Shown: one piece after another, positions 29,842 through 43,016 of the stretch
How positions within the stretch are numbered: the stretch's first letter is position 1
Layout of the letters: every line of letters begins with the position of its first letter
From: Torymus aiolomorphi
Taxonomy: Eukaryota; Arthropoda; Insecta; Hymenoptera; Torymidae
NCBI GenBank assembly: GCA_036365515.1
Contig: CM070874.1
Coordinates: 27,529,862 to 27,593,861, forward strand
DNA: 64,000 bases
Direction of reading: 5' to 3'
Translations under genes and position numbers: made by a program
The notes under the pieces: model-generated
Database searches by the model: none
Told to the model about the DNA's origin: nothing
The model's input: the letters and a program-made list of their open reading frames with translations, nothing else

Positions 29842-30136
29842 TACTTATTTCTCATATTTTTGGGATTGCTAAATCGTAATTTAAAATAGGTTCGATAGTA
29901 ACATGCCACGTTCTGATACTAACCTCAAAAAGATTTTTTTAATCCTCGTAATGCTCGACATTCTTAATGGTTGGACTCTGATTAAATCAAGCTGTTAAAT
30001 TGTTACACGATTTAGTAGGAATAATAGCTACTGTCAAGTCTTTTTGGTGTTAGGTTAAGAATGTCGAGCATTACGAGGATTAAAAAAATCTTTTTGAGGT
30101 TAGTATCAGAACGTGGCTTGTTACTATTGAACCTAC

Positions 30137-30574
30137 GGGGGGGGGGGGGGGTCCAGAGTTTCGACGATTCACTATAAAATTGAAGTCAACTATAGATGTT
30201 TTTCAGTTCCACAAATGATAATGCAGATTGTTCTTAATTTCGAAATTCTAAATTACGAAAATCATATTTACAAAGGTAACACTTCACCTACTGTCCAAAA
30301 CATCGAATTTCATTAATACGACTTCAAAGCAAATATAAGCTGTTTCTAATGATTTATTTCGAAGTATCTATATTGTACCCCTATTAAAATTCTATTAATG
30401 AAATTCGATGTTTTGGACAGTAGGTGAATTGTTACATTTGTAAATATGATTTTCGTAATTTAGAATTTCGAAGTTAAGAACAATCTGCATTATCATTTGT
30501 GGAACTGAAAAACATCTATAGTTGACTTCAATTTTATAGTGAATCGTCGAAACTCTGGATGCCCCCCCCCCCCC
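30137..30574. mobile_element. MITE with 8-bp target duplication (right arm)
   Basis: 438 bp, nearly palindromic, starting with a G run and TCCAGAGTTTCGACGATTC and ending with the inverse and a C run. It is flanked by GAACCTAC at 30129-30136 and 30575-30582. The opposite arm (29884-29905) is the empty site. An 8-bp duplication fits hAT or P-type transposition. Confidence 0.85.
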
Positions 30575-31148
30575 GAACCTACTTTAAATTACGATTTAGC
30601 AGTCCCACAAATATGAGAAATAAGTAGTGTCTAATGATTTAATTCGCGATATGAATATAAAGTCCTGATTTCTCAATATCTTTTGAGGTTAGGATCAGAA
30701 AGTGATACGATACTATCGAACTGATTTAAATTTATGATTAATTGACTTTAAAAACATACGAAATGACTACCCTAACTTGTTTTGTCTGTAAAATCGACCA
30801 TTGATCTTTGCATAAAAATTTTGTGAGTTATGGTTTACTAAGCAGTTATATAAAAATCTTGAATCGTCTGAAAATAACAAGATTTATGAACAGCGATTTC
30901 GAAAGCCCTATTAAGGTCATTTGGAGGGGGATTCATCAATAATATGTTCACTGGCGGTAGTTTATCGGATGAATCTTGATTTTTTTTACACTTCCAGGCG
31001 CCATATTGGGCCGCCATATTGGATTTATGAATTCTGCCATATAACATCTTAAAGTACTTGGAAAGACAAATTTTTTCAGCAAAAAATCAGTTTTGTAAGT
31101 GTCCCCAAATTTTGGCGAGAGACTTGATCGATTTGACGTGAAACGTCT

Positions 31149-32455
31149 CATATATATGTTATCTGGATTTCTACATCGTGATAAAGCAACATATAATTGA
31201 CCGTGTGAGAATAATTGCCTTTTGATGTATAACCCTACATAATCAAAACTTTGTTCCTGAGATTTATTAATGGTCATGCAAAATGCTAATGTTAATGGAA
31301 ACTGTTTTCTATAAAGAATAAATGGTAATGAAGAAGATTCTCCTATAATTAATGTAATTCTTGGAATAAAAAATCTATTACCTACTTTTTCTCCTGTTAA
31401 TATTTCTGCTTCAATATTATATCTAAATAATTTGGTTATTTTAAGTCTAGTACCGTTACACAAACCTTTGTGTACACTCAAATTTCTAATTAATATAACA
31501 ATAGCATTAAATTTTAAATCTAATTTATGAGATGGCAAACCTTCATAAATATTGTTTAATATTTCTATTGGAAAAAGTAGATGAATGTTGTCATCACTTT
31601 GATCAACACCTTTATGAGTCGCATAATCTGTACTATAATAAGTCTTCTTATCACCATTTAATAACATTAAAATTTTTTTATTCAAAAATTGAATGTCTTC
31701 ATTATGAGGTGCTAAAATAACACGATCATAATCATTTATTTTATTAATATTTTTATAAATTTGTAAGAAAGCATCGTTAGTTCTCCTATTATTAGGTATT
31801 ATAAAAGGATTTATATTATCGTCTCCAATTTGTAATAATAATTTTGAGAATTCATTATTCTGAGAACGAATATTGTGTTTTAATTTGAAAATTTTAAATA
31901 AATGCCAAAGTTCAGAATATTTAATAGTGTCTTCAATTATAGCACTTCTAAATCCGTTTTTCATTACTGGGAGTATTTGTCGAAAATCGCCGCCTAAAAT
32001 TATTAATTCTCCTCCAAAAGGTAAATCGTTTGTACATAAATCTCTTAAAGTTCTGTCAATAATTTCTAAAGCTTTTTTGGGTATCATAGATGCTTCATCC
32101 CAGATTATGACTTCTGTTTCTTTTAATTTCTTTTTATCTGATTCTAATTTTAAAAAAGGATTTTCAATACTATTTAAATCTAATGGTAATCTAAAGATTC
32201 TATGAGTAGTCATTCCTTTGGGTAATAGAATAGACGCTATACCAGTCCAAGCCATTGATATAATATTTTTTCCTTTTGATAGAAAATAATAAATTAAAGT
32301 TTTATATAAAAATGTTTTACCCGAACCTCCAGGATCGCCTATAAAATTTATTTTATTTATATTTTTTATAAGTTGTTTGAAAATAAATTTTTGATCTTCA
32401 TTTAATTTTGTAAACATATCTTCGAATATTTCCTCACTAATTGAAATTATTTTAC
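31149..32455 (-). CDS. Helitron copy 2: Pif1-type helicase half of RepHel
   Basis: An uninterrupted segment encodes the SF1 helicase. It has QLIKNINKINFIGDPGGSGKT (Walker A, intact), SMAWTGIASILLPKG, VIIWDEASMI (Walker B), LGGDFRQILPV, LKHNIRSQ, and the C-terminal TINKSQEQSFDYVGLYI and GQLYVALSRCRNPDN. All helicase motifs look functional. An open frame extends to 30948 into the palindromic insertion. Upstream it is continuous, in protein terms, with the Rep half at 46277-48232 once the 13.8-kb insertion is discounted. It unwinds the donor strand during rolling-circle transposition. Confidence 0.88.
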
Positions 32456-32754
32456 TATCAAGGAACGTGGCAGCGTTCCGAAGGCAAGTATAGACGAAGC
32501 CTTAGGGACGAGACCGCGTGATAATATACTTTGAAATGGTTGCCCGAGAATTTCAAATATTTTCTGCAATATTTAACGCTTTTATATTAACCCAAATAAA
32601 ATACCAACATGCTTTCAATTGTTGTACTAAGTTGCTAAAAAAATTTCATGTAGAAAGATGTTCTCATATTAGAGATATTAAATAGCGAAAAATTTTATGT
32701 ATGGTTTCCGATTCTAAAATTTCTTCATGTTTGTCCGTTCGATCTGACTTCCGG

Positions 32755-32808
<54 letters not shown>

Positions 32809-32826
32809 TTTTCTTCCGATTTCCGG

Positions 32827-32866
<40 letters not shown>

Positions 32867-33340
32867 CTCGTAGCTTATCGTCTGCTTCATGAGAGATCTA
32901 ACCTTTATTTTATAAATTATTTTTTATATTATAAATTATTTTTTTTTATTACTTTTAAGTATTAAATGTATATACACTTCACTTTATCTCTGCGACAACA
33001 AGGTAGGTTAGGAATTATATTGAAGCTTCAAAAACTTTCTTATTGGTATTTGACTTCAATGTTTAAAATTTTATTTATAGTTATGTATATACACTAATCA
33101 CGGATTAATACTTAAAATTATCAAAGCTCTCAGAAAGTGGACTGATGAAAAGAATTTATTTATTTACGAGCATCATCAATGGGACAATAACTTTTTAGAT
33201 AAATATTTTAAAATGACTAGGTATATGTTAAATAGTAATTTTTAAAGTTTTTAAAGAATTGATACTTTGTGAAAATTTTTTATTTACAGATAGTCAAGAT
33301 TTTTTTCGCAGTCATTAAAATTTGATGAGATGGAGAGAAT
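32456..33340 (+). repeat. Direct repeat, copy 1 (hairpin-headed)
   Basis: Begins AAGGAACGTGGCAGCGTTCC (a 6-bp stem hairpin), then GAAGGCAAGTATAGA. It includes two TTCCGGT(TA)n arrays (32757-32806 and 32828-32865) and ends with a block around ACGAGCATCATCAATG and TTGATACTTTGTGAAAAT. The second copy is at 36433-37110. Confidence 0.75.
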
Positions 33341-34470
33341 ATTTATAAGATGTTCAAATGATAGTATATATGTGTATGTGAATACAATACAAATTTTCAT
33401 GTTGGATAGTGTAATATTATTATCATAAACAATGGCCTCTGAAGAAATGGAAATCTTCAAGTGCAGTGTTCAAGAAAATTATAATACATAATTATCATAA
33501 ATAATGGCCTAATGAAATGGAAATATTTTGTGTATTTGATAAGTGTCATTAAGTGAAAAGTATAATATTAATCAAAAGACTATATTCAAATCTGTCAAAG
33601 CACGCTATTTCCTGTAGTAGAGGCAGAAATACTGTGGCAGATATCCCGTTAGAAGAGTCTCGTTCTACTTTAAGTTGTTGGAATGCTTTACTGGCCCTAC
33701 GATATCATTGATAAGGTAAACGAGCAAGTCTTCCAAAGGGACTAGAAGTGCAAGAATCTGAGAAGTATTACAATGCAATACTAAGTCAGAACCGGGTTAT
33801 AATCTAGAAATATTGAACATCAGTGTTAGTGTGCTTATATACAATGAAGAAGGAAGATGTAATAATAATATGGTAACATAAACAATGGAAATTTTTTTAG
33901 TACATATACAGAAAGAAATATCGGCTATGCATGAAATAACTTGTTTTTGTTACATAAAAGCCATGAGGTTTTTCAGTGAAATATATTTATCGGCTGTTAT
34001 AGACCATTTTTCATAATTGTTCATGAAAGTGTTGTTTAAGACAGAAATTGAAGAAAATAAAAGAAGTGGATAAATAAGTGATTTCAGAATAAATTCATGT
34101 GTGTCATATATAAACAGTATATCAGTGAATGAATATCTTCACAGTTTTTTTTCCAAGGAATAGATTGTGCAATATCATGTATATTAAGCAATGAAACAGA
34201 ACATGTTTGCGATATTTGCAAAACACGACTGTGGATATTTATTAAATCATTATGCATTACGGCCACCAAAAGATTATGTTCAAGTCAAAGTTCGCCCAGG
34301 ACCTATAACTTTAGTTATGAAGGTAGCTATAGAGGTATTCATCTATCAGATCTAGAAGTGCAAGAATCTTAGAAGTATCACAATGTAATATAGGGCACTG
34401 AATAAGAAACAGTTCTTCACAGTTATTTTTGCAGTTGTTTGCATGTAATTGGCACAGAGTATTTATTATT
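33341..34470. other. AT-rich non-coding segment with a short internal duplication
   Basis: A ~40-bp stretch containing CTAGAAGTGCAAGAATCT appears at about 33746 and 34352. Nothing coding is recognised. Confidence 0.45.
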
Positions 34471-35600
34471 AAATATCAAAAATCAGTTTCAAATGTTTTG
34501 AGAATCGAACAAACGTGTATTAAGAAATAATTACATATTATGAGATTCGTAAACATCATAATAAAGTTTTACATAGAAGATAATATTGCTGAATAACACA
34601 GGATATAAATATACAATATAATTTTCAGTGTTTTATGTAATGATAAATAAACTATCGTACTGGTATGGCATGTTACATGAAGTGTTTATAATGAAATTTT
34701 AAATATTAAAAATCAGTTTCAAATGTTTTGAGAATCGAACAAGCGTGAATTAAGAAATAATAACATGTTATTAGATTCATCAACATCATAATAAAGTTTT
34801 GCATAGAAGATAATATTGATGAATGACACAGGATATAATAAATATATACAATATAATTTTCAGTGGTTTACGTAATAATAAATAAAAAATCGTATTGGTA
34901 TGACATGTTACATGGAGTGTTTATTACCAAATTTTAAATATCAAAAATCAGTTTCAAATGTTTTGAGAATCGAACAAGCGTGTCTTAAAAAATAATTACA
35001 TGTTATGAGACCCATTAACATTATAATAAGTAAAGTTTTGCATAAAAGATAATATTGATGAATGACACGAGATATAAATACTTATACATACAATATAATT
35101 TTCAGTGTTCTATGTAATAATAAAATATCGTACTGGTATGACATGTTACATGAAGTATTTGTTACCAAATTTTAAATATCAAAAATCAGTTTCAGATGTT
35201 TTGAAAATCAAACAAGCATGTATTAAGAACATCATAATAAGTGAAATTTTGCATAGAAGATAATATTGATGAATGACACAGGATATAACTATATACAATA
35301 TAATTTTCAGTGGTTTACGTAATAATTATTAAAATATCGTACTGGTATGACATGTTACATGAAGTGTTTATAATCAAATTTTAAATATTAAAAATCAGTT
35401 TCAATTATTTGGAGAATCGAACAAGTGTGTTTTAATAAATAATTACATGTTATGAGATTCGTAAACATCATAATGAAATTTTGCATACAAGATAACATTA
35501 CTGTATGACACGGAATATAAATATACAATATAACTTTCAATGTTTTGTGTTTTATCACAAAAAAATAATGTTCTAGTGTGATGTGTTAGAACAAATGAGT
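34471..35600. repeat. Tandem satellite, ~230-238-bp unit, five copies
   Basis: The landmark AATCAGTTTCAAATGTTTTG starts units at 34481, 34711, 34946, 35184 and 35393. Shared internal blocks include GATAATATTGATGAATGACA and TGACATGTTACATGAAGTG. One unit is shortened. 35600-36432 is AT-rich; the frame 35725-36015 is not convincing. Confidence 0.85.
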
Positions 35601-36432
35601 TTTATAAACGGATTAATTATTAAAATAGAACCTTTGTTAATACAGGAAAGCTATAGTAGCATTAAACATCGACTGCTCTCACTATGATAAAATTGACATT
35701 TTATTTACTGAATTTGAAACACTTATGCACTGCAATCAATTTATAAGTCATGTGAAGTATTGCTGCTATAAACATTTTTATTTAGCATTTGGCCATACTG
35801 CTACTGGTTTGGTAACATATATTCTGGAGTTTGGATTGCTCAACATATTCTACATTTATCCCTGTATATACACAGAGAAAAATTATGTACCAAAAATTTT
35901 TTCTATAGTAACTATGGGACAGATTCATATTTTCATGAAAATGACTACAATTTCTAGTGAAAATGGATATTTTTGTAGTGAAAGTTACAAAATAGCTATT
36001 TTTATTGGTATTTGATATTGGTAACAGAAATATTTTTGTTTAGAAAAGTTAAAAACTGTTAATAAAAGTTTAAACTGTTAAAAATAGTTATAAAATGTAG
36101 GATTACGGACGTTACTAATTGTTTATAACTGTCATGTAACATTCTTTATAATAACTATTAAATATTTATTTACATTGAAATGGGTACCCAAGAATTTGAA
36201 ATATTTACTGCAATTTACAATCTTTATTTCACTCAAATTTATAATAATAAACTGCGTTTGAAACTGTTTGACACTATTACAAACTATAATCTGTATAATC
36301 TATAGAATAATAAGAATCCTTAAAAATTAATTATGTTTATGTTTTAATGTAAAATGTAAGAAAGTGTAGAGGAAATGCAGTTTAATACTGAATTTCGGAC
36401 ATATATTTTATACATCCTTTTACACTTATTTA

Positions 36433-37110
<678 letters not shown>

Positions 37111-39262
37111 ACTATGAGGAGAAAAATTTAATCTTATAAGGTAAGGTAAAACAGCATTATGTCAACAATTTTTTTTGTTTAATTAAAATTATAAAGTTAA
37201 TTTTATTTTTTTTATTCTAGGTTAGATTGTGTTATTTATATAAATCTAAGTGAAATAGAATAGGACTGTGCCATTAATATTACTATACCAATTATAGAAA
37301 CAGTGATTTTATTGAAATACAAAGAGCAAGAGTTATTGAAGAACAGAAGTACTGGTTATAGAAAAAAGAATAGTAAATGCGAAAGATGAATTATGGCGTA
37401 CGAAATTTCTAAATGAAATATATAAAAAATACAGTTTTCAATGGAGTAGAAGTATAGTAGATATATATTTTTTATATATACTACAATATAATTTATGATG
37501 CCGATTTGAAATTATATACTACAATATAATTTATGATGCCGATTTGAAATATTGGTCTGAGCGTTGGTTTAGAAAGCATCGTGTCATCTTTAAAAAACTT
37601 AGCCGATATCAGTGTTGTGCATATTTATTCAAGTGCCAATGAAAAAATTATGTCTAATGAACATGGAAATACGAAAAAGGGTAAAAATGATGTGTTATTG
37701 TGAAAATTTCAAGGAATGAAAGTGCTCAGTTAATCTGTTTTATGATTTTCTCACGGTAGGAGATGTCAAAATGTTTCAGAGACGTTTTAGTATATATTTA
37801 TTTTTTCTATACAAGATTCAGATAATAATAATGCTTAATTCATCAACTGGTTGTGTTTGTTTTTAATTTTACAAGATTATGTTAAAATATAGTAGCGGTA
37901 TGATGTGTTAAATGAAGTGTGTAATTTAGAACCTCTACTTAAAATCAGAATTTAAAATATTGGTCAAAGCCTTGGTTAAAAAACAGGATTTTTGTCTATA
38001 CTTCAAGAAACTTAGTCGATATTAGTGCTGTTCTGTTGTAAATATTTACTTAAACACCAATTAAAAGATTATGCCAAATGAACATTAAAATACAAAAAAA
38101 GAAAAAATAATAGGTTATTGTTGTGAAAATTTCAACAAATAAAAATGCTCAGTTAATCTAATGTTATAATTTTCTCACGATGGGAGACGTCAAAATGTTT
38201 CAGAGAAGTTCTCAGCAATTCTTAGTTCATAAACTGATTGTTTTTAATTTTACAAGATGTGTGGCAATCATGGATAATTCAATGAATAATTATATTAAGA
38301 TGTTTTACATTTTCTACTATAAAAGAATGTCGAGAAACCTTTTTGGCTCAATGATTCTTAGTTCATAAACTTTTGTTTTTAATTTTGTAAGATGTGTCTG
38401 ATCGGTTCTTAATTCAAGTGGTTTATATTGAAAACTTCAACGAATCCAAGTTTTGAAAATTATTATTTTATAACTAATGATTGGCTTATGGTGAGGGGCG
38501 CCAAATGTTTCAGTGGAGCCATCTGTTCTGTGAATATATGAGCAAGATATTGTTATTGAAGAACAGAAGTACTGGTTATGGAAAAAAAAGTGAATTGTAC
38601 AATGCTAAAGATGAATTATGGCGTATGAAATTCATTTCTAATACAGTTGTCAAAGTCGAATAGAAGTCTAGATATTTTATATTAACTTTATGTCACAAGT
38701 GCACGTAGTGTATTTGGAACGGCTGATCAGAGGAACATAATATTAAATAGAATTAGAATATATGATATATGCCATTATTATAATATTTGAATAAAACATG
38801 AGAAGAATAATGATTTAAAAATGTGTTAAAAGTTTGAAATCAGTCTGATCAGTTGAAAATAATCTCAAATATGAAATAAGACTGCCATATATTTTATTTT
38901 ATCATGATAATTTTTTAAAAGATTTGAAACAGATGATTGAAAATAATAAAGATAAATACAATAAGATTGCTCGTCAAAGTGAAATAGAAGTTTAAATATT
39001 TTTTAAAATACATATTCCGAACAACATTTTTATTGATATTTTTATGTTTATGGGTTATTTTCATGAATTTGTCAAAATTAAATCGAACAAGTATGCTACA
39101 TTAGAAAGTTTTATTAAATATAATTTTTTAAAATCTAATTTCTTAAGTACGTTTTAACAATACAATTTTTCTAGTCCTTTTAATTCTTCTAGTCTAATCT
39201 ATTCAATAAGCTCTCTATACAAATGATAATAATTTTTTTCATGACTACAAATAATAATTTTT
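37111..39262. repeat. AT-rich region with dispersed duplicated blocks
   Basis: GAAGAACAGAAGTACTGGTT occurs at about 37339 and 38558. TTTTCTCACG.T.GGAGA.GT is at about 37746 and 38169. CAAAATGTTTCAGAGA recurs nearby. The pattern suggests diverged tandem copies of a unit of several hundred bp. No coding content. Confidence 0.5.
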
Positions 39263-39374
39263 GTTAGTATAAAACTTTCTACGAAAGTATAAAATAAGGC
39301 AAGTATAAACATTTTTCCTTTATAATCTACTCTCCCTCCCACTCTTCGCCCGCCCTCTTCGCCCACCCCCCCCG

Positions 39375-39595
<221 letters not shown>

Positions 39596-39858
39596 ATATC
39601 CGTCAAAATCTGTATCAAAAACTTTAATGAGAGCTTAAATATTTTTTTAATACAATTAACACGTTTAAAAAAAATTCTTTTTTAAGTACGTTTTAACAAC
39701 ACAATTTTTGTCTAGTCTTTTTTATTTCTTCCAATCTCATCTATTCAATAAGCACTCTCTGCAAATGATAATAATTTTTTTCATGACTGTACAAATAATA
39801 ATATTGTTAATATAAAACTTTCTACGAAAGTATAAAATAAGGCAAGTATAGACGTTTT

Positions 39859-42700
39859 TTCTGTATAATATCTATTAAATAATAATATTTATGATTTTGT
39901 AAAAAAATCAAAAAATACCAGTGAAAAAGTCTTTTACTTCTTTGAGTCATTGTATAATGAACAAATTATATGTAAGTAAGTACATTCAAATTGTTCACTG
40001 CAAATCAGACAAATGAAAGTTGTGAAATCAATTATCGATAGTCAAGTAATGCAAACCACTCTCGGAAACTACTGTATGACTGTTCTCAGAAATGTATTCA
40101 AATTTGTTAATCTTTCTGTACAAATTAAACACAAGAAAGTACTGAAATCAATTTATTGTAGTCAAGTACCCATAAGTTAACTTGACTGACATAATACAAC
40201 TTTTCGTACCTACTCATCAAACATATTCAGCCAGCGAGCATAAATTACTACTTAACGCCCAAGGGGCGTAATAGCTCATATATACAGCTCTTACAAAACT
40301 TTATAGAACCTACGCACTTTACGTCCATGTGGGAAAAATTATTTGAATTGTATAATATTATATATAAGTACATTCAAATTATTCATTGTAAATCAAACAA
40401 ACGAAAGTTGTGAAATCAATTACCGATAGTCAAGTAATGCAAACAACTCTGCGAAACAATTGTATAACTGTTCTCAGAAATGTATTCAAATTTGTTCATT
40501 CTTCTATACAAATTAAACACAAGGAAGTTCTGGAATCAGTTTATTGTAGTCAAGTACCCATAGGTTAACTTGACTGACATAATACAACTTTTAGTACCTA
40601 CTCATCAAACATATTCAGCCTGCGAGGATAAAGTACTACTTAACGCTTAACAGGCGCAATAGCTCACATACTCCTACAAAACTTTATAGAACCTACGCAC
40701 TTTACGCCCATATGGGCGAAAAATTATTTTAATCATATAACTACTATGCCTTCTTTTATTTCTAAAATTCATAAGAATTCAGATATTTACGAAAAGTCAA
40801 AGCCTATATAAAAAAATTACATAGTTACCACCATATCACCATTTTTCATTATTCTTTCTCAATTTTGAAATTTCTATAATATTACGCATCTTGGGAGGGC
40901 AATAGAAGTCTATAGAGCTGCTCTAGCAGGGGTGGTCTTCCAATCTCCCATACATACTTGGCGGGCCCGACGGTTTGCAGTTTAAGGTGTAGACATGATC
41001 ATTTTCATATAAATATTCATATGTTTACAGATCAGATAAAATGAATAAATAGGTTGCTTCTACATATTAAATACTAATACGTATTGAATGTATTACTCTG
41101 TTTTTAAATAGAAAGTGCAAACCCGCATGAAAATATCATATGAGATCTCATATAAGATCTCATGAGATCCCATAATATGTAAAATTGCAGATGACATCAC
41201 ATATATCATACCTCATATGAGATCTGATGTCTGAAATACTCATATAAAATCTCACATGATATTTACACGTTGGAAAAGGATAAAAAATTAGTGGCTTATA
41301 CAATGGTTAGTAAAATCTAAAGCACTTTTGAGTAGACTATAAATTTGATGTATTTTTTATATCAGATTCCCGCTTAAAAAAAACGGACACAAGGAAAAAT
41401 ATTTTGGGTAATGGAAGTACATCATGAGATTTTGCACATGTAGGGATATTATATTTAAACGGTATAAATTCAAAATTAGAGCCAATGTAATTATTTATAG
41501 TGGACTTATAAGTATAAACATTGTTAATGAATTTATGCAATAATATAGTATTCTACATTTACAAAGCCCACCGGTAAACTGCAAACCGTCGGGCCCGCCA
41601 AGTATGTATGGGAGATTGAAGACCACCCCTGCTAGAGCAGCTCTATAGACTTCTATTGCCCTCCCAAGATGCGTAATATTATAGAAATTTCAAAATTGAG
41701 AAAGAATAATGAAAAATGGTGATGGTGGTAACTATGTAATTTTTTTATATAGGCTTTGACTTTTCGTAAATATCTGAATTCTTATGAATTTTAGAAATAA
41801 AAAGAAGGCATAGTAGTTATATGATTAAAATAATTTTCGCCCATATGGGCGTAAAGTGCGTAGGTTCTATAAAGTTTTGTAGGAGTATGTGAGCTATTGC
41901 GCCTGTTAAGCGTTAAGTAGTACTTTATCCTCGCTGGCTGAATATGTTTGATGAGTAGGTACTAAAAGTTGTATTATGTCAGTCAAGTTAACCTATGGGT
42001 ACTTGACTACAATAAACTGATTCCAGAACTTCCTTGTGTTTAATTTGTATAGAAGAATGAACAAATTTGAATACATTTCTGAGAACAGTTATACAATTGT
42101 TTCGCAGAGTTGTTTGCATTACTTGACTATCGGTAATTGATTTCACAACTTTCGTTTGTTTGATTTACAATGAATAATTTGAATGTACTTATATATAATA
42201 TTATACAATTCAAATAATTTTTCCCACATGGACGTAAAGTGCGTAGGTTCTATAAAGTTTTGTAAGAGCTGTATATATGAGCTATTACGCCCCTTGGGCG
42301 TTAAGTAGTAATTTATGCTCGCTGGCTGAATATGTTTGATGAGTAGGTACGAAAAGTTGTATTATGTCAGTCAAGTTAACTTATGGGTACTTGACTACAA
42401 TAAATTGATTTCAGTACTTTCTTGTGTTTAATTTGTACAGAAAGATTAACAAATTTGAATACATTTCTGAGAACAGTCATACAGTAGTTTCCGAGAGTGG
42501 TTTGCATTACTTGACTATCGATAATTGATTTCACAACTTTCATTTGTCTGATTTGCAGTGAACAATTTGAATGTACTTACTTACATATAATTTGTTCATT
42601 ATACAATGACTCAAAGAAGTAAAAGACTTTTTCACTGGTATTTTTTTGATTTTTTTTACAAAATCATAAATATTATTATTTAATAGATATTATACAGAAA
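39859..42700. mobile_element. Large palindrome 1 (arms ~1.13 kb, loop ~0.58 kb)
   Basis: Left arm 39859-40985 and right arm 41574-42700 are nearly identical inverted copies, e.g. GGCGGGCCCGACGGTTTGCA at 40961 and its inverse at 41574. Each arm contains two ~370-bp sub-repeats (CATATTCAGCC.GCGAG; CGCACTTTACG). The loop has GAGATCTCAT-type short palindromes at 41138-41260. The loop matches, in reverse, that of palindrome 2. No protein of substance is encoded. Confidence 0.85.
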
Positions 42701-43016
42701 TATGCACTTTCTTTACATTTTCGAACACTTTTGTACATTTCATAAAATTTCTAAAAATCCGTAAAAATTGAGTTTTCTATATTTCTTTTTACACTTTCTC
42801 TATCGTAAATTATAAATGTTAATAACAGTTAATAATTCTTAAAAATTATTTAAAATTTTTCAGAACTGTTTAGAACTATTTGTAAATGTTACGAAATGTA
42901 GGATTTTGGACACATTTTTTCTAATTATAATAGTTTGTAACAGTTTCGAACAGTATCAAATAATTTTAAATAGTTTCAAATAATTCTGAATTTTTCCATA
43001 TCTATGCAAATAATTA

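Larger units (their letters stand above)
29041..31148. mobile_element. 2.1-kb palindromic (foldback) element in the Helitron C-terminus
   Basis: The left arm (29041-29967) and right arm (30055-31148) are inverted copies beginning GACGTTTCACGTCAAATCG, with a loop of ~87 bp. The uninterrupted Helitron copy 3 has TGTATATATATGTTATC at the insertion point, so the target was ATATAT. Each arm has since received a different MITE; without them the arms are ~650 bp. An open frame crosses from the helicase into this element (MRRFTSNRS onwards); that tail is read-through, not Helitron protein. Confidence 0.85.

Noticed and set aside
30948..31148. C-terminal extension of the Helitron helicase (MRRFTSNRS onwards)
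   Set aside because: The same peptide is encoded in inverse at 29041-29242, showing it belongs to the palindromic insertion; copy 3 shows the genuine end.
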